From positions 1,860,001 to 1,924,000 of the forward strand of contig NC_013223.1 in NCBI RefSeq assembly GCF_000024325.1: a DNA stretch of 64,000 bases. The letters run 5' to 3'. Position numbers and translations under genes: made by a program. The notes under the pieces are model-generated. The model was not told the DNA's origin. It made no database searches and saw only the letters and a list, made by a program, of their open reading frames with translations. Positions 26,334 through 35,415 of this stretch are shown in pieces. Each line of letters starts with the position of its first letter. Position 1 is the stretch's first letter. This stretch comes from Desulfohalobium retbaense DSM 5692. GTDB taxonomy: Bacteria; Desulfobacterota; Desulfovibrionia; Desulfovibrionales; Desulfohalobiaceae.

Positions 26334-26406
26334 CAGCTAAATGCCCGATGCCGCGCCTGCGGGTCTGGCGCCTTGGCCAGAGGGCGCGGGAAAAGGAGTA
26401 CCCGGT

Positions 26407-26625
26407 ATGTTGGGCGAGGAAGCCAAAGACAAGCTCGAGGCCGAACTCCAGAAAAAATCGTCCAATAAGTCCAAATTCTACTTTAACGATCTGGCCAAGA
26501 TCCTGGATGAAAAGCCGCGCCAGGCCAAAAAAGTGGTAACCGAGATGGTCAACGAGGGGCGCTTGAGTCTCTGGTCCAGCGGCAGCACCACCATGTACAC
26601 CCTACCCGGCCAGGGCGGCTACTGA
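26407..26625 (+). CDS. DsrD-like winged-helix protein
   Basis: A 72-residue protein with AAGGAG before ATG 26407. KSKFYFNDLAKILDEKPRQAKK and the C-terminal WSSGSTTMYTL are the signature of DsrD, the small winged-helix protein that activates dissimilatory sulfite reductase. In known sulfate reducers dsrD follows dsrAB, but no dsrAB is here. This is therefore either a paralogue or an unlinked dsrD. The longer ORF from 26341 is not favoured. A perfect terminator follows. Confidence 0.85.
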   Translation: MLGEEAKDKLEAELQKKSSNKSKFYFNDLAKILDEKPRQAKKVVTEMVNEGRLSLWSSGSTTMYTLPGQGGY

Positions 26626-26658
26626 TCCGGATCCGGCCAGAGGATGCAAAAAAAAAAA

Positions 26659-26696
26659 GCCCCCGGGAGCATTCCTGCTCCCGGGGGCTTTTCCAT
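26659..26696 (+). terminator. Terminator after the DsrD-like gene
   Basis: A 13-bp GC stem (GCCCCCGGGAGCA, TGCTCCCGGGGGC) is followed by TTTT and preceded by A11, so it works in both directions between convergent genes. Confidence 0.9.
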
Positions 26697-26713
26697 CCCA
26701 ACCAACGGCCCGG

Positions 26714-27235
26714 TTATTGGGCCTGTTTTTTGGGCATCATCTTCTGCTGACCGCCCTGCTGGGCCCGGCGGATCTCCATGATCTTTTTCCGGGCGCTGCG
26801 CAGTTCAGCGATGTAGTCTTCGGTTTTCGGATCTTCTTTCTTCATGGCCTTGACCAGCTTTTCATTGAAGGCCTGGCGCTTTTGCTGCAGTTCCTTGTCC
26901 CGGCGCACCTTGAGCAGGGCCATGATCTTTTCCCGCTTGGTGGCATTTTCGGAAGTATACTGCTCCATCTTCTTCTGTTGCAGGGCCATCAGATCCTGCT
27001 GCTCCTTTTCCAGGGCCGAGTCATTCTTGACAACGACCTTCTGGATCTCCCGCAGCTTGGCTGTGGCTTGCTCAGCCTGTTGCTGGGCCTGCTGGAGTTC
27101 CTGCTTCTGGGCCGAATCCGCACCCTTGTCTTGGGCCACTGCGGCATTCAGGCCGCCGAGAAGGCAGACCGCGAGCAGGGCCGCACCGAAAATGGCAAGC
27201 TTTTTGTGCACTTGGCACGTACGCGCTGAAATCAT
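26714..27235 (-). CDS. Exported coiled-coil protein
   Basis: A 173-residue protein with a signal peptide (residues 1-35, ending AVAQ). The rest is almost wholly helical and Gln/Lys/Glu-rich, consistent with a periplasmic coiled coil. RBS CAGGAG. No named family. It diverges from the CLC gene. Confidence 0.7.
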   Translation of the reverse strand: MISARTCQVHKKLAIFGAALLAVCLLGGLNAAVAQDKGADSAQKQELQQAQQQAEQATAKLREIQKVVVKNDSALEKEQQDLMALQQKKMEQYTSENATKREKIMALLKVRRDKELQQKRQAFNEKLVKAMKKEDPKTEDYIAELRSARKKIMEIRRAQQGGQQKMMPKKQAQ

Positions 27236-27365
27236 TCGTTACTCCTGACGGATTTTGTTCGTTGGCAAACGCAGGCTCCGCGGGTAGCATCTGTGTACTG
27301 CACACGCAAGGGCAAATCCCCCGGCCGAATGCAATGCCGGCAAACAGCACATTCAGCGAGCAACC

Positions 27366-29159
27366 ATGCGTTTTCTCTCTTTCCTGCACTCCTTGTGGAC
27401 CCGCTGGCGCCCCCCGTTTTCCGGGGCCCAACCCCTGGACATCTCTCTGCTCGGCTTTGCCGTGGCCATCGGGTTTCTGGCCGCGGTCGGAGCCTTGTTG
27501 TTCCGGTCCTGTATCGAAGGGTTCCAATTCCTTTTGTGGCCCGGCGGGGCCTCCCTCGTCGAACAGGTCCAGGCCGCGCCGTGGTGGATGGTCCTGCTCG
27601 TACCGACCCTGGCCGGACTCGTCGTCGGACCGGTTATTGCCTTTTTTGTCCCCGAGGCCCGGGGCCCGGGGGTACCGGAAGTCATCCTGTCGGTAACCAC
27701 CCGGCAGAGCACCATCCGCCACCGGGTGACCTTCCTCAAGGGATTGATCACCAGCCTGCTGCTGGCTGCCGGCGCCTCGGTCGGCCGCGAAGGTCCCATC
27801 GTCCAAATCGGATCCTCGGTCGGGTCCTCACTGGCCCAATTCTTCGGTCTGCGCCCGGAACTCAGACGCCTCTGCCTCGCCTGCGGCGCGGCCGCCGGTA
27901 TAGCGGCGACCTTCAACGCCCCCATCGCCGGTTCCCTGTTCGCCCTGGAGATCATCCTCATGAATATCGAGGTCTCCTACATCAGCCACATCGTGATCGC
28001 CGCCATCACCGGCTCGGTGCTCTCCCGGATCTTCTGGGGCGACTTTCCGGCCTTCCGCGTCGTGCCGTTTGAACTCGGCAGCTATTCGGAATTGCTCGGT
28101 TATCTCGTGCTGGGGATCCTCGCCGGTCTGGTGTCCATCGTCTTTGTGCGCAGCATTTTCGCCACGGAAAACATCTTCCAACGCTTGCGCCTGCCCCAAT
28201 GGCTCTCCCCGGCCATCGGCGGGCTGCTTTTGGGCTGTCTGGCCCTGAGCCTGCCCCAGGTCATGGGCGTGGGCTATGAGACGGTCAACGACGCCCTGGC
28301 CAACTCACTGCCGCTGCAAATGGCACTGGTCCTTCTGGCCGCCAAACTGGCGGCCACCGCCATCTGCATCGGCTCGGGCATGAGCGGCGGCATCTTCGCC
28401 CCCTCGCTTTTTCTGGGGGCGGCGCTGGGCACCGTAGTCGGGCTTGGGGCCACTGTGGTCTGGCCGGCCCATGATCTCCACCCGGCCTTCTTTGCCCTGG
28501 CCGGCATGGGTGCGGTGGTTTCGGGAACGACACTGGCCCCGATCACCGCGATTGTGACCATTTTCGAACTCACCCTGCACTATCAGATCATTTTGCCGCT
28601 GATGGTCGCCTGCATAAGCGCGACGCTGGTGGTCCGCTTGTTGTTCGGGGTCTCCGTCTACGAACTCAAGCTTTTGCGCAACGGCATGGACATTGTCCGC
28701 GGCCACGACGTCGGCATTCTGCGCAATCTCTGCGTCTGCGACGTCATGCGCCGCAGTGTGCCCCGGCTGCCCATCACCGCGACCCTGGGAGCGATCGTGG
28801 CGGCCACGGAGCAAACCGCCTTTCCCCACTTCGTGGTCGAACAGGAGCAGAACAAACTCGCCGGTGTGCTCTCCCTGCGGGACCTGCGCAAGGCCCTGCT
28901 CCAATTCGAGGCCAACAAGGACCACCTGAGCGCGGGGGACCTGATGAGCCGGAATGTGATCACCGTCGAGCGCAACGACAGCGTCGAGAAAGCCCTGCAC
29001 CTTTTTGAGGAATACCACTACTCCATGTTTCCGGTCGTGGACCAGGACAACACCGTTGTCGGCATTCTGACCAAGGACGATGTCCTCAAAGCTTACGACC
29101 AGAAAGTGCTCAAGGACCGCGTCCTGTCGACCCAGACCGGTCACGGCGAATCCGCCTAG
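27366..29159 (+). CDS. CLC chloride transporter/channel with C-terminal CBS pair
   Basis: A 597-residue protein with the CLC anion-selectivity motifs GPGVPE, GREGP and GIFAP in about the first 430 residues of membrane helices, followed by two CBS domains (about 455-510 and 520-580). The gating Glu of GREGP is present. At the position equivalent to the internal proton-coupling Glu of E. coli ClC (FNAPIAGSLFALEI, second residue after FAL) there is Ile, the same change seen in CLC channels and some antiporters. It moves chloride or another anion, possibly under nucleotide control through CBS. Confidence 0.88.
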   Translation: MRFLSFLHSLWTRWRPPFSGAQPLDISLLGFAVAIGFLAAVGALLFRSCIEGFQFLLWPGGASLVEQVQAAPWWMVLLVPTLAGLVVGPVIAFFVPEARGPGVPEVILSVTTRQSTIRHRVTFLKGLITSLLLAAGASVGREGPIVQIGSSVGSSLAQFFGLRPELRRLCLACGAAAGIAATFNAPIAGSLFALEIILMNIEVSYISHIVIAAITGSVLSRIFWGDFPAFRVVPFELGSYSELLGYLVLGILAGLVSIVFVRSIFATENIFQRLRLPQWLSPAIGGLLLGCLALSLPQVMGVGYETVNDALANSLPLQMALVLLAAKLAATAICIGSGMSGGIFAPSLFLGAALGTVVGLGATVVWPAHDLHPAFFALAGMGAVVSGTTLAPITAIVTIFELTLHYQIILPLMVACISATLVVRLLFGVSVYELKLLRNGMDIVRGHDVGILRNLCVCDVMRRSVPRLPITATLGAIVAATEQTAFPHFVVEQEQNKLAGVLSLRDLRKALLQFEANKDHLSAGDLMSRNVITVERNDSVEKALHLFEEYHYSMFPVVDQDNTVVGILTKDDVLKAYDQKVLKDRVLSTQTGHGESA

Positions 29160-29335
29160 ACAAAGACCGTGCCAGGTACTTGCCCATCACATCGTGGGGC
29201 ACGGCGTGCTCTCGGCAAAAGCGCACAAAACGACGTAGAGAATATTTCTCACAAACAAGAAGCGTGGAATGACGCGGTGCTCGCTGTTTGAACGTATTGC
29301 AGCTTTGCGGCCAGTGGGAGATTGGTAAAGGCCAG

Positions 29336-30910
29336 CTAGGAGGAGAACCCCGGCGGCAACTGCCCGCTGTCGGGCGCTGAATGAGGATCGGAGGAAAGAG
29401 CGCGGTCTTTGTCATGAGTGCGGCTGATGTCCAGCCCGAGTTGGCGGCCGCGCTGGCGAAAACTGCCGCTGTCCAAGCGCAGGGCCCCCATCGGGGTGAC
29501 CTGAATGGCCGCCTGCCCCTGCACCGGGCAAGCGTGTTCACAGGCGCCGCAACCGGTACAACGGTCTTCCAGGACATAGGGCACGGCCACCTTCTGCCCC
29601 GGTTCCCGGCGCAGATCGATGGCCCCGAAGGGACAGGCCTCGTCACAGACAAGACAGGAGCGGTCCCACTCCCAGGCCAGACATTTGGAGGGCAGCAGAC
29701 GCGCCGTGCCCATTTTGGCCCAGAGCTTCTCCGTAAGCGGCAGGGACCGGATGGCTCCGGTGGGACAGACCTCGCCGCAGGCTGTGCAGCGCGCTTCGCA
29801 CGGCCCTCGCCTGGCCACGGCTAATGGGGCGAAGGCCCCCAGTCCGGACTGTTCGCCCCATTGGGGATGGAGCATATTGGTCGGACACGCCCGCAGACAG
29901 GCCCCGCAACGGACACACCGATCGAGAAATGCCCCCTCGGGCAACGCTCCCGGCGGACGGACCAGGGTTTCAGCCACAGGCTGGCCCTTTTCCCGCTCGC
30001 CGCGGTAGGCCCACAGTCCGGTCCCGGCAAAAAAGGCCGCAGCCGTCCCTGCGAGCGCTGCCCCGAGCGCCTGACGGCGCCGGGGCCAAAACGGCGCACG
30101 CTGCTGTCCCCCGGTCTGAAAACCGATGACCTCTTCAGGGCATTGCGCCACGCACAAACCGCAATTCAGACACTCTCCCGCCGCCACAGCCCCGTCTTCG
30201 CCGATACCCACCGGGCACTGCTGGGCGCACCGGCCGCAATGGGTGCAGTGCTCCCCAACCCCACGCCGAACCAGGGACCAGCGCCCGAGAAACGCCAAAA
30301 GCGCTCCCGCCGGACAGAGATAGCGGCACCAAAATCGCGGTACCAGCACCGAGAGTCCGAGAATACCGCCAAGCAGCACGAGCAGGGCGCCGCTATGCGC
30401 CACCCGGACCAGCTCCGGCGGGGTCAGTCCCGGCAGCACAGTGTTGTCGCTCACGAATTGGACAAACGGCCAGACCACCAGGGCATACAATCGTGTGGCC
30501 AGGGACAGTGGCGCCCCCCAATGGGTGAGGTTCACGCCCCAGAAAGCGGCCACGATCAAGGCGATCAGGACTACATACTTGCCCCGCCGCCACGTCTCGG
30601 GTGGCTGGAACCGCTTGCCCCGCTTCGCCCGGGTCAGCCAGGCCACCAGAGCCAGGGTCGTGCCCAGCGGGCAGACATGACTGCAGAAAATCCGTCCCAG
30701 GAAAAGAGTGACTCCCACCAGGACACCGACCTGCAGCAGACCCGGCGGCCAGTCCAGCCTGGTCACGGCCTGGCCCAGAAACAGAAGCGGATCGAGACGG
30801 ATGAACGCGGCAAGCGGGCTCCAGGGCACAAAAGCCCCGAACGCCAGCGCAACACCGGCGAGAAAAAGGATCAGAAATCCTGCCTGCGACCAGCGACGTA
30901 TCCGGTTCAC
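29336..30910 (-). CDS. Membrane polyferredoxin, NapH/CCGSCS type
   Basis: A 524-residue protein. About four N-terminal transmembrane helices are followed by eight Cys clusters: CSHVCPLG, CRYLCPAG, CTHCGRCAQQCP, CLNCGLCVAQCP, CVRCGACLRACP, CTACGEVCP, CLVCDEACP and CTGCGACEHACP. A further helix lies near residues 285-305. It should carry electrons across or along the inner membrane. Its ATG overlaps the stop of the DUF362 gene by four bases, so translation is coupled. Confidence 0.88.
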   Translation of the reverse strand: MNRIRRWSQAGFLILFLAGVALAFGAFVPWSPLAAFIRLDPLLFLGQAVTRLDWPPGLLQVGVLVGVTLFLGRIFCSHVCPLGTTLALVAWLTRAKRGKRFQPPETWRRGKYVVLIALIVAAFWGVNLTHWGAPLSLATRLYALVVWPFVQFVSDNTVLPGLTPPELVRVAHSGALLVLLGGILGLSVLVPRFWCRYLCPAGALLAFLGRWSLVRRGVGEHCTHCGRCAQQCPVGIGEDGAVAAGECLNCGLCVAQCPEEVIGFQTGGQQRAPFWPRRRQALGAALAGTAAAFFAGTGLWAYRGEREKGQPVAETLVRPPGALPEGAFLDRCVRCGACLRACPTNMLHPQWGEQSGLGAFAPLAVARRGPCEARCTACGEVCPTGAIRSLPLTEKLWAKMGTARLLPSKCLAWEWDRSCLVCDEACPFGAIDLRREPGQKVAVPYVLEDRCTGCGACEHACPVQGQAAIQVTPMGALRLDSGSFRQRGRQLGLDISRTHDKDRALSSDPHSAPDSGQLPPGFSS

Positions 30911-31827
30911 ACCGCCGCCCGGTGCAGATGCAGATTATCGATATCGAGACGGCCCAGGCCCCACTCATGGGCCACCCGAATATGCTCGACCTTGTCCGGA
31001 GTGATGTTGCGGCCGTACCAGGGGACCATGGATACGACCTGGGCATCGGCGGCGACCATGTCCGTGGAGGCCACCACAGTATCCATCTGCTTGACCTCGC
31101 CCGGCCCACTGGGACCATTGGTGGTCAAGGCCCGGGTCACGTCGATCACCGTCAGATCCGCCCGCAAAAGCCGCATGAGATCCGCAATAGCCGTGTGCAG
31201 ATTGTACCGCCAATGCAGCTCACCCCGGTTGTAGATAAGTCCCATCATGCCTTTCATGGACAAGCTGACCCCGGTGCTGCCGTGGTGTTTGGCCACCGGC
31301 GCGGCAATGAGCACGTCCGCCTCCAGAACCTCCCCCATGACAGCGGTTTCAGTATAGTGAGTCGCCCCTGGAATCGAAGTCGGCGCGAACCCGTCCGGGA
31401 CATTGACACCGCGCACGTCGCTCCCGGACAAAGGTTGGCAGGCCTCTCGGATGCCGGTGTGCTCCAGGCATTGCTCGACCCCGCGCAAGGTGTGGTCGCG
31501 GACCATGACCGTATCGGCTCCGGCCTCCTGGCAGAGGGCCACCAGGGTGCTGACCACGGCGGGATGGGTCGTGGTCGCCATTTCCGGGGGATTGTCAAAG
31601 CTCATATTCGGTTTGATCACCACCCGCTGTCCGGGACGGACAAAACGGCCCATGCCGCCCAAGGCCTCGACAGCCGCACGGGTTGCCGCTTCCGGGCCGC
31701 CCTGAATCACGGCCAGGTCCGGGGGCTTTTGGGCCCAGACCGACAGGGGGCCCGCCGCACAGGAACCGGCAAGCGACAAGGCCGTGGCGGCCTGCCATTT
31801 CAAAAAGGTACGACGATCCAAGCTCAT
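30907..31827 (-). CDS. TAT-exported DUF362 protein
   Basis: A 306-residue protein. RRTFLKW and a hydrophobic stretch ending near SVWA form a twin-arginine signal. The body carries the DUF362 pattern (VVIKPNMSFDNPP near 72, DHTLRG near 115, VAKHHGSTGVSL near 185). DUF362 proteins commonly occur beside polyferredoxins in anaerobes; the reaction is not known. Here the pair is translationally coupled. Confidence 0.85.
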   Translation of the reverse strand: MSLDRRTFLKWQAATALSLAGSCAAGPLSVWAQKPPDLAVIQGGPEAATRAAVEALGGMGRFVRPGQRVVIKPNMSFDNPPEMATTTHPAVVSTLVALCQEAGADTVMVRDHTLRGVEQCLEHTGIREACQPLSGSDVRGVNVPDGFAPTSIPGATHYTETAVMGEVLEADVLIAAPVAKHHGSTGVSLSMKGMMGLIYNRGELHWRYNLHTAIADLMRLLRADLTVIDVTRALTTNGPSGPGEVKQMDTVVASTDMVAADAQVVSMVPWYGRNITPDKVEHIRVAHEWGLGRLDIDNLHLHRAAV

Positions 31828-31943
31828 GGCTTCCTCCTTGACAGGGGTCCGACCTCCGTCTCGGGTGCATCAGAATTGGTCAAGATGTCTCCCCTGCCAC
31901 AAAATGGGCTCGTGGATCCAGGGTGACTGTCCGGGGTGGGGGC

Positions 31944-33422
31944 TTATCGGCCCCACCAGACCGGCATGTCTTTCGGCGCCTCGGCCCGCACGGTCATTCG
32001 CGCCTCACGCTCGCCTTGCGCCGGCACGGTCAAATCCAGGAAGTACCGATTTTCCTGGCGCTTGGCTGGTGTGGAAAACTCCTGTTCCACCCGGATATCC
32101 TCGTGACGGCTTTGGGCCGCGGCGAGTTCCACCCGGACATCCACGGGCCGCTGCCGTTTGTTGGTCAGGGCGATATCCCATTCCCAACGCCGGGTCTGCC
32201 GTCGGGCCAGAACCCCTTCGTCGCCGGACTGAATGGTTCGCGACCGCATTTTGGCCTGCACAAAGGGATCAGTGCCAAAAAAGAGCTCCTGCCCCACCGC
32301 GTCCAGGCGCTGCTGGCGCAGAAAAACCCCGTCGAGAAAGAACTGTCCTGGTCCCTGGAGCAGATCGCGCTCGAGCGGGGAAGCCAAGGCGGCGCGGACA
32401 AAGACCTGGTTGCTGCGCTCCGGGCGGGCCAGACGCGTGAACTCGGCCGCCAGGGTCCGGTCTTCAAGGGTGACCACCTGCTGTTCACCGTCCGCGAGAT
32501 CCATCCGGCCGACGTGCCACAGCGAAAATCCCGTCGCAGCCGTGTGGTGTGGAGCGCGGGCACTGCGGGAGTCTTCAGCGGCCAGCATCGCGGTCTCCCC
32601 GGCCTGTTTGGCCATGGGGCGCACCTCTGGCTGGGGGCGCATGATCCAGTCCGGCACCTCGGGCGGCCGTAAACGGGTCCGCGGCGGTACCGTGGCCACA
32701 GTCATATCCACGCCGCTCCATTTGAGGCCGGATTGCTGATGGATTCGAGCCCGCCAGGTAAAACGGACCTCTCCCTGCTCGGAGAGGCCTTCAACACGAT
32801 ACAACGGATCCCAGCCGCAGTCGTTCAGTCGGTAATGCAGCTCAGCCTCTGCCCCACCGGCGGGAAGCTCGCTGATGCGTACCTGCACCCGCCACCGCGG
32901 CTGCTGCAGCAGTCGATCGATTTCGTCCTGGGCCGCGGTCAGGGTCGCATTGATAGAGGCGATATCCTCTCCGAGCGCCGAAGAACGGTGCAAGGCCGCC
33001 TCCAGCTGCTCCCGCCAGGACGTGCTCTGTTCCCAGTCGACCTCACCGGCATCAGCGAGCCCCTGAATCAAGGCGACCTCGGACTCGGCCGCCTGTTGAC
33101 GGACCCGAAGCTTCTCCAACTGGCGCTTGGCGGTCTCCACCTTGCTCACCAACTCCGGGGCCACCTCCTCGGCCTCAAGTTCGACCCGCGACGTCTGGAG
33201 CCCTTCAATGGTCCCGCCGTCGGGGAGGCGGACCCGCACCGAATCCGGTGCGACCTGCCCTCGAAGTTCCCAGACAATCTCCTGAGACTCGCCGGCGATC
33301 TCGCGGACATCCGTCACCTGTCCCCCTTCAGGGAACAGGACGATAGTCTCCGGGGCAGCCAACACGCCGTGGGGCAGCAATAACGCCCCCACAACTATCC
33401 ACGCAAACAGACAAAATCGCAT
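31944..33422 (-). CDS. DUF4139-domain exported protein (mucoidy-inhibitor-like)
   Basis: A 492-residue protein. ATG 33422 with AAAAAGGAGA, followed by a signal peptide (residues 1-22). A DUF4140-like N-terminal strand region and a coiled coil (about 80-165) lead to a DUF4139 domain with YRLNDCGWDPLYRV and W-K-W-S-G-V-like motifs. The family includes MuiA-like proteins and has no agreed function. It lies 66 bases after the CRP/FNR-type gene on the same strand. Confidence 0.82.
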   Translation of the reverse strand: MRFCLFAWIVVGALLLPHGVLAAPETIVLFPEGGQVTDVREIAGESQEIVWELRGQVAPDSVRVRLPDGGTIEGLQTSRVELEAEEVAPELVSKVETAKRQLEKLRVRQQAAESEVALIQGLADAGEVDWEQSTSWREQLEAALHRSSALGEDIASINATLTAAQDEIDRLLQQPRWRVQVRISELPAGGAEAELHYRLNDCGWDPLYRVEGLSEQGEVRFTWRARIHQQSGLKWSGVDMTVATVPPRTRLRPPEVPDWIMRPQPEVRPMAKQAGETAMLAAEDSRSARAPHHTAATGFSLWHVGRMDLADGEQQVVTLEDRTLAAEFTRLARPERSNQVFVRAALASPLERDLLQGPGQFFLDGVFLRQQRLDAVGQELFFGTDPFVQAKMRSRTIQSGDEGVLARRQTRRWEWDIALTNKRQRPVDVRVELAAAQSRHEDIRVEQEFSTPAKRQENRYFLDLTVPAQGEREARMTVRAEAPKDMPVWWGR

Positions 33423-33487
33423 GGTGTTCTCCTTTTTCTGCTCTCCATCCAGCTCCGTGCCCCTTTGCCCCTTCTGGGTGACACGAC

Positions 33488-34186
33488 TCACTCCACTCCG
33501 TGGCTCAAACGTTCCAACCCCGCCCGGTCATGGACCCGGATGGCCCGGCCGTTGACCGAAACAAGCCCCCGATTCTGCAACCGCTTGAAGACCCGGGAGA
33601 GTCCTTCAGGGGTAGCTCCGAGCATTTTGGCCAGTTCCCGATGGGTCAGGGGCAATCGGATATCCAGGGTCTCCCCGTCAGCCACCCGTGGCGCGGCATG
33701 GAGCAAAAACGTCGCCACCCGTTGCGGCAGTTCTTTGAGCGACAGGGTTTCCACCAATTGCATGGATTCCTTGAGCCGCCGTGAAAGGACCAGAAGCATA
33801 GGAAAAATCAGCGACGGCGCTTCCCGGGCCAGATTTTCAAAGGTCCGTCCCGGCAGAATCACAATCTCGCTGGATTCCAATGCCGCGGCATTGGCTGGAT
33901 ATCCCTGCTCTTCAAAAGCCGCGCACAGACAAAACGGCTCCCCCGGGCCGAACAGATACAAGGTCTGCTCCTTGCCCTCCGCAGAACTGCGGTAGATTTT
34001 CACCTGTCCGGAAAGCACGAGATAGAAGGCGCGGACCGGCTCCTCCTGACTGACGATGATCTCCCCCGGCCTGAAGACCTTGACCCTGGCCTCGCGAGCC
34101 AGCAGGGCCAGCTGGTTTGCATCAAGGTCCTGGAAAAAAGCGATCTCGCGCAACCTGTCCACCGTTTGCATACCATGTCTATCCAT
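33488..34186 (-). CDS. CRP/FNR-family transcriptional regulator
   Basis: About 232 residues from ATG 34186; starts at 34294 or 34171 are also possible. The cyclic-nucleotide-fold domain has FRPGEIIVSQEEPVRAFYLVLSG. The C-terminal helix-turn-helix is LTHRELAKMLGATPEGLSRVFK. There is no N-terminal Cys cluster like that of FNR, so it is not an Fe-S oxygen sensor of that kind. Members in Desulfovibrionales often sense redox or nitrosative signals, but no ligand can be named. Confidence 0.85.
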   Translation of the reverse strand: MDRHGMQTVDRLREIAFFQDLDANQLALLAREARVKVFRPGEIIVSQEEPVRAFYLVLSGQVKIYRSSAEGKEQTLYLFGPGEPFCLCAAFEEQGYPANAAALESSEIVILPGRTFENLAREAPSLIFPMLLVLSRRLKESMQLVETLSLKELPQRVATFLLHAAPRVADGETLDIRLPLTHRELAKMLGATPEGLSRVFKRLQNRGLVSVNGRAIRVHDRAGLERLSHGVE

Positions 34187-34519
34187 TTGGTAAATAATTC
34201 CAGCAGTGTCCACCGCTTCCCGCACCGGCGTGACACTGCCTTGATCTGCATCAATGCCCCGCCGGCCCGGCATTGGATATAAGCATTGCAACACAACGCC
34301 CAGGAAGACAAGGCATCATTCGGGAGGTCTCGATCTCAGGCGCAGGCACCAGGTTCCGGCCGCTGCCCAGAAAGGGCAACCATACGGTACCCGCCTCTGG
34401 GGAACCATCGCTTCACACAAACGGGATTCTTGTTTTTTTAAAAGGACTTTGATATTCTGCAATTGTGTTTTCCCTCTGCACTGTGGCCCTGTCCTCTGTT
34501 GTAGCAATCCTCCTTCCGG

Positions 34520-34552
34520 GCAAAGCCGGGGCCTGATCGGGTCCCGGCTTTG
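34520..34552. terminator. Hairpin in the regulator-rubrerythrin gap
   Basis: GCAAAGCCGGG and CCCGGCTTTGC form an 11-bp stem, with only a short T tract. The 34187-34802 gap holds no supported gene. It probably carries divergent promoters. Confidence 0.45.
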
Positions 34553-34802
34553 CTTTGGGCCTGTCCCGTACTCCCATTCCCACCCAAATTCATAAAAAGG
34601 CTTACTTTTTCCGCTCTGTTGCCATTTAAAGCGTGTGCAACGCGGTGCTCACCCCCTTGAGATCTCCTGCGGACAATTCGTCTTGTGTCCTCTCCGGAGT
34701 CCTGCTACCTCTCACTGAGATCGTGAAATTCCTCTCTTAATTCGATAACGTACGCAACGCCTCAACGACTGGCCGCGAAACCAGTCCAACAAAGGAGCAT
34801 GT

Positions 34803-35297
34803 ATGTCCCAGACCAAAGACAATCTGAAGACGGCTTTTGCCGGCGAATCCCAGGCCAACCGCAAATATCTTGCCTACGCCGAGAAGGCGGACAAAGAGGG
34901 CTATCCGCAGGTGGCCAAACTCTTTCGCGCTGCGGCCAGGGCCGAAACGATCCATGCCCACGCCCATCTCCGCCTGCTCAAGGGCATCGGCAGCACCGAA
35001 GACAACCTCAAGGACGCCATTTCCGGGGAGAGCTACGAGTTCAACACCATGTACCCCGAAATGATCGAACAGGCCAAAAGCGAAAAGGAAAACGCCGCCG
35101 CTCGCTACTTCGGCTTTGCCAATGAAGCCGAAAAGGTCCACGCCGAACTCTACCAGAAGGCCCTGGACAATCCCGCGGGCCTGCCGGAGGTCGATTATTG
35201 GATCTGCAGCGTCTGCGGGCACACCATGGAAGGCCAGCCTGAGGAGAAATGTCCCATCTGCGGGGCGCAGCCCTCAGCCTATTTCCAATCCGAATAA
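34803..35297 (+). CDS. rbr: Rubrerythrin
   Basis: A 164-residue protein. The N-terminal four-helix diiron domain has paired E-x6-Y and E-x-x-H motifs (FAGESQANRKYLAYAEKA, AETIHAHAHL, GESYEF, NEAEKVHAELY). The C-terminal rubredoxin domain has CSVCGH and CPICGA. It reduces hydrogen peroxide in anaerobes. RBS AAAGGAGC. A perfect terminator follows at 35319-35358. Confidence 0.93.
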   Translation: MSQTKDNLKTAFAGESQANRKYLAYAEKADKEGYPQVAKLFRAAARAETIHAHAHLRLLKGIGSTEDNLKDAISGESYEFNTMYPEMIEQAKSEKENAAARYFGFANEAEKVHAELYQKALDNPAGLPEVDYWICSVCGHTMEGQPEEKCPICGAQPSAYFQSE

Positions 35298-35318
35298 CTT
35301 CTGTCCGCCTGCTTGGAC

Positions 35319-35358
35319 GCAGAAAGCCCCCGGCGACTCCCGCCGGGGGCTTTCTGCG
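35319..35358 (+). terminator. Rubrerythrin terminator
   Basis: GCAGAAAGCCCCCGGCG and CGCCGGGGGCTTTCTGC form a 17-bp stem with a short loop. It lies between convergent genes. Confidence 0.85.
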
Positions 35359-35415
35359 TGTCTCACCTGAATGCGATCGCGCAAAGACCTTCAAGACTGC
35401 GGGGCGGACGGAGCC

